From Rhodanobacter sp. Soil772 (GTDB lineage Bacteria > Pseudomonadota > Gammaproteobacteria > Xanthomonadales > Rhodanobacteraceae), in assembly GCF_001428385.1 (NCBI RefSeq), contig NZ_LMSK01000002.1:526704-590703 (forward strand): DNA of 64,000 bases, written 5' to 3'. This document shows positions 63,639-64,000 of this stretch, piece by piece. The first letter of the stretch is position 1. Every line of letters begins with the position of its first letter. The position numbers and the translations under genes are program-made. Below the pieces are notes generated by a model. It was not told the origin of the DNA. It was given only the letters and a program-made list of their open reading frames with translations, and did not search any database.

Positions 63639-64000
63639 ATGAATTACCCCGCGTTCTACGAACAGGCACCGCGCATCCGCATGCGCGATCCGCTGGCGGC
63701 CTTCCTCGGCGCCGCCGAAGACGGCCTGCTGGAATATTCCTATATCGATGCGGTGCGCCTGGCCGGCCACTCCTGTCCCACCGTGGCCGGCGCGTGGCTG
63801 ATGGCGCGCACGGCGCTGCAGGCGCTGTACCCGGACGAACCGGCCGAGCGCGGCGGCATCGCGGTGCACATGCCGGCCGCCGAAGACGAAGGCGTCACCG
63901 GCGTCATCGCGCAGGTGCTGACCCTGATCACCGGCGCCGCCGCCGGCAACGGCTTCCACGGCATCGGCGGCCGCTTCGTGCGGCAGTCGCTGCTGGGCTT
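63639..64000 (+). CDS. Unrecognised protein, N-terminal part (possibly FmdE-like)
   Basis: The 120 codons present run off the right edge. They begin MNYPAFYEQAPRIRMRDPLA and include LAGHSCPTVAGAWLMARTAL, IAVHMPAAEDEGVTGVIAQV and NGFHGIGGRF. The GHSCPTVAGAWL stretch with a Cys near a His is reminiscent of FmdE-type metal-binding domains (GHxCPGxxxG), but the match is partial. It is 13 bases downstream of the DUF2249 gene, so it is probably in one operon with it. Confidence 0.55.
   Translation, partial: MNYPAFYEQAPRIRMRDPLAAFLGAAEDGLLEYSYIDAVRLAGHSCPTVAGAWLMARTALQALYPDEPAERGGIAVHMPAAEDEGVTGVIAQVLTLITGAAAGNGFHGIGGRFVRQSLLG

Overview
The window is GC-rich chromosomal DNA of a gammaproteobacterium of the order Xanthomonadales, most likely family Rhodanobacteraceae (Rhodanobacter/Dyella-like). 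The call rests on gene content and order (divergent rhlB/trxA followed by a long-form rho, ftsEX upstream of rpoH, a GCS2-type gshA), on GTG/TTG starts, and on intergenic repeats of the kind common in xanthomonads (GGGAATC tandem heptamers, CCCTC-type hairpins). No rRNA, tRNA, CRISPR array, integrase or insertion sequence was seen.

Layout, left to right. 1-6.2 kb: 5' part of gltB (leaving the window on the left), an EnvC-type amidase activator and a carboxy-terminal processing protease. 6.3-10.7 kb (minus strand): ftsE-ftsX, a tandem-REC response regulator overlapping ung, and rpoH behind a perfect CIRCE element. 10.8-15.2 kb: rhlB, then divergently trxA and a 600-aa Rho with a 181-residue disordered, Q/N-rich N-terminal extension. 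15.2-18.8 kb: a probable insertion carrying a large LuxR-type ATPase regulator and a small secreted protein, bounded by the rho 3' end and a second, diverged copy of it. 19-30 kb: ankyrin protein, gshA, pyrC, hemB, glk, a HAD phosphatase, a small lipoprotein, and a DUF2339/DUF3999 membrane pair. 30-37.5 kb: SNF2 helicase, gpsA-secB, rpmB-rpmG, two truncated genes abutting tail to tail, and a fatty-acid desaturase. 37.7-42 kb: a translationally coupled Gld-like ABC operon followed by mutM. 42-47 kb: a hypothetical gene, tdk, a halogenase-like flavoprotein and rep.

47.2-56.4 kb is the most distinctive region. Six genes lie on the minus strand in the order lysR, TonB-dependent receptor, gamma-glutamyltransferase, DUF1611/DgcN, dipeptide-epimerase-like DgcA, gltS. 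DgcN and DgcA resemble the pair described for D-glutamate catabolism through N-acetyl-D-glutamate. Together with an outer-membrane receptor, a periplasmic gamma-glutamyl hydrolase and a glutamate carrier, they look like a complete scavenging route for gamma-(D-)glutamyl compounds such as wall peptides or polyglutamate. A diverged duplicate of the ggt promoter and 5' end lies between lysR and the receptor gene, so both units probably share one operator.

56.5-64 kb: an AI-2E-family permease, a class C acid phosphatase lipoprotein, a candidate small RNA of about 100 nt with its own promoter and terminator, a lipoprotein, plsB, ubiE, a DUF2249 protein and the start of an unrecognised gene that runs off the right edge.
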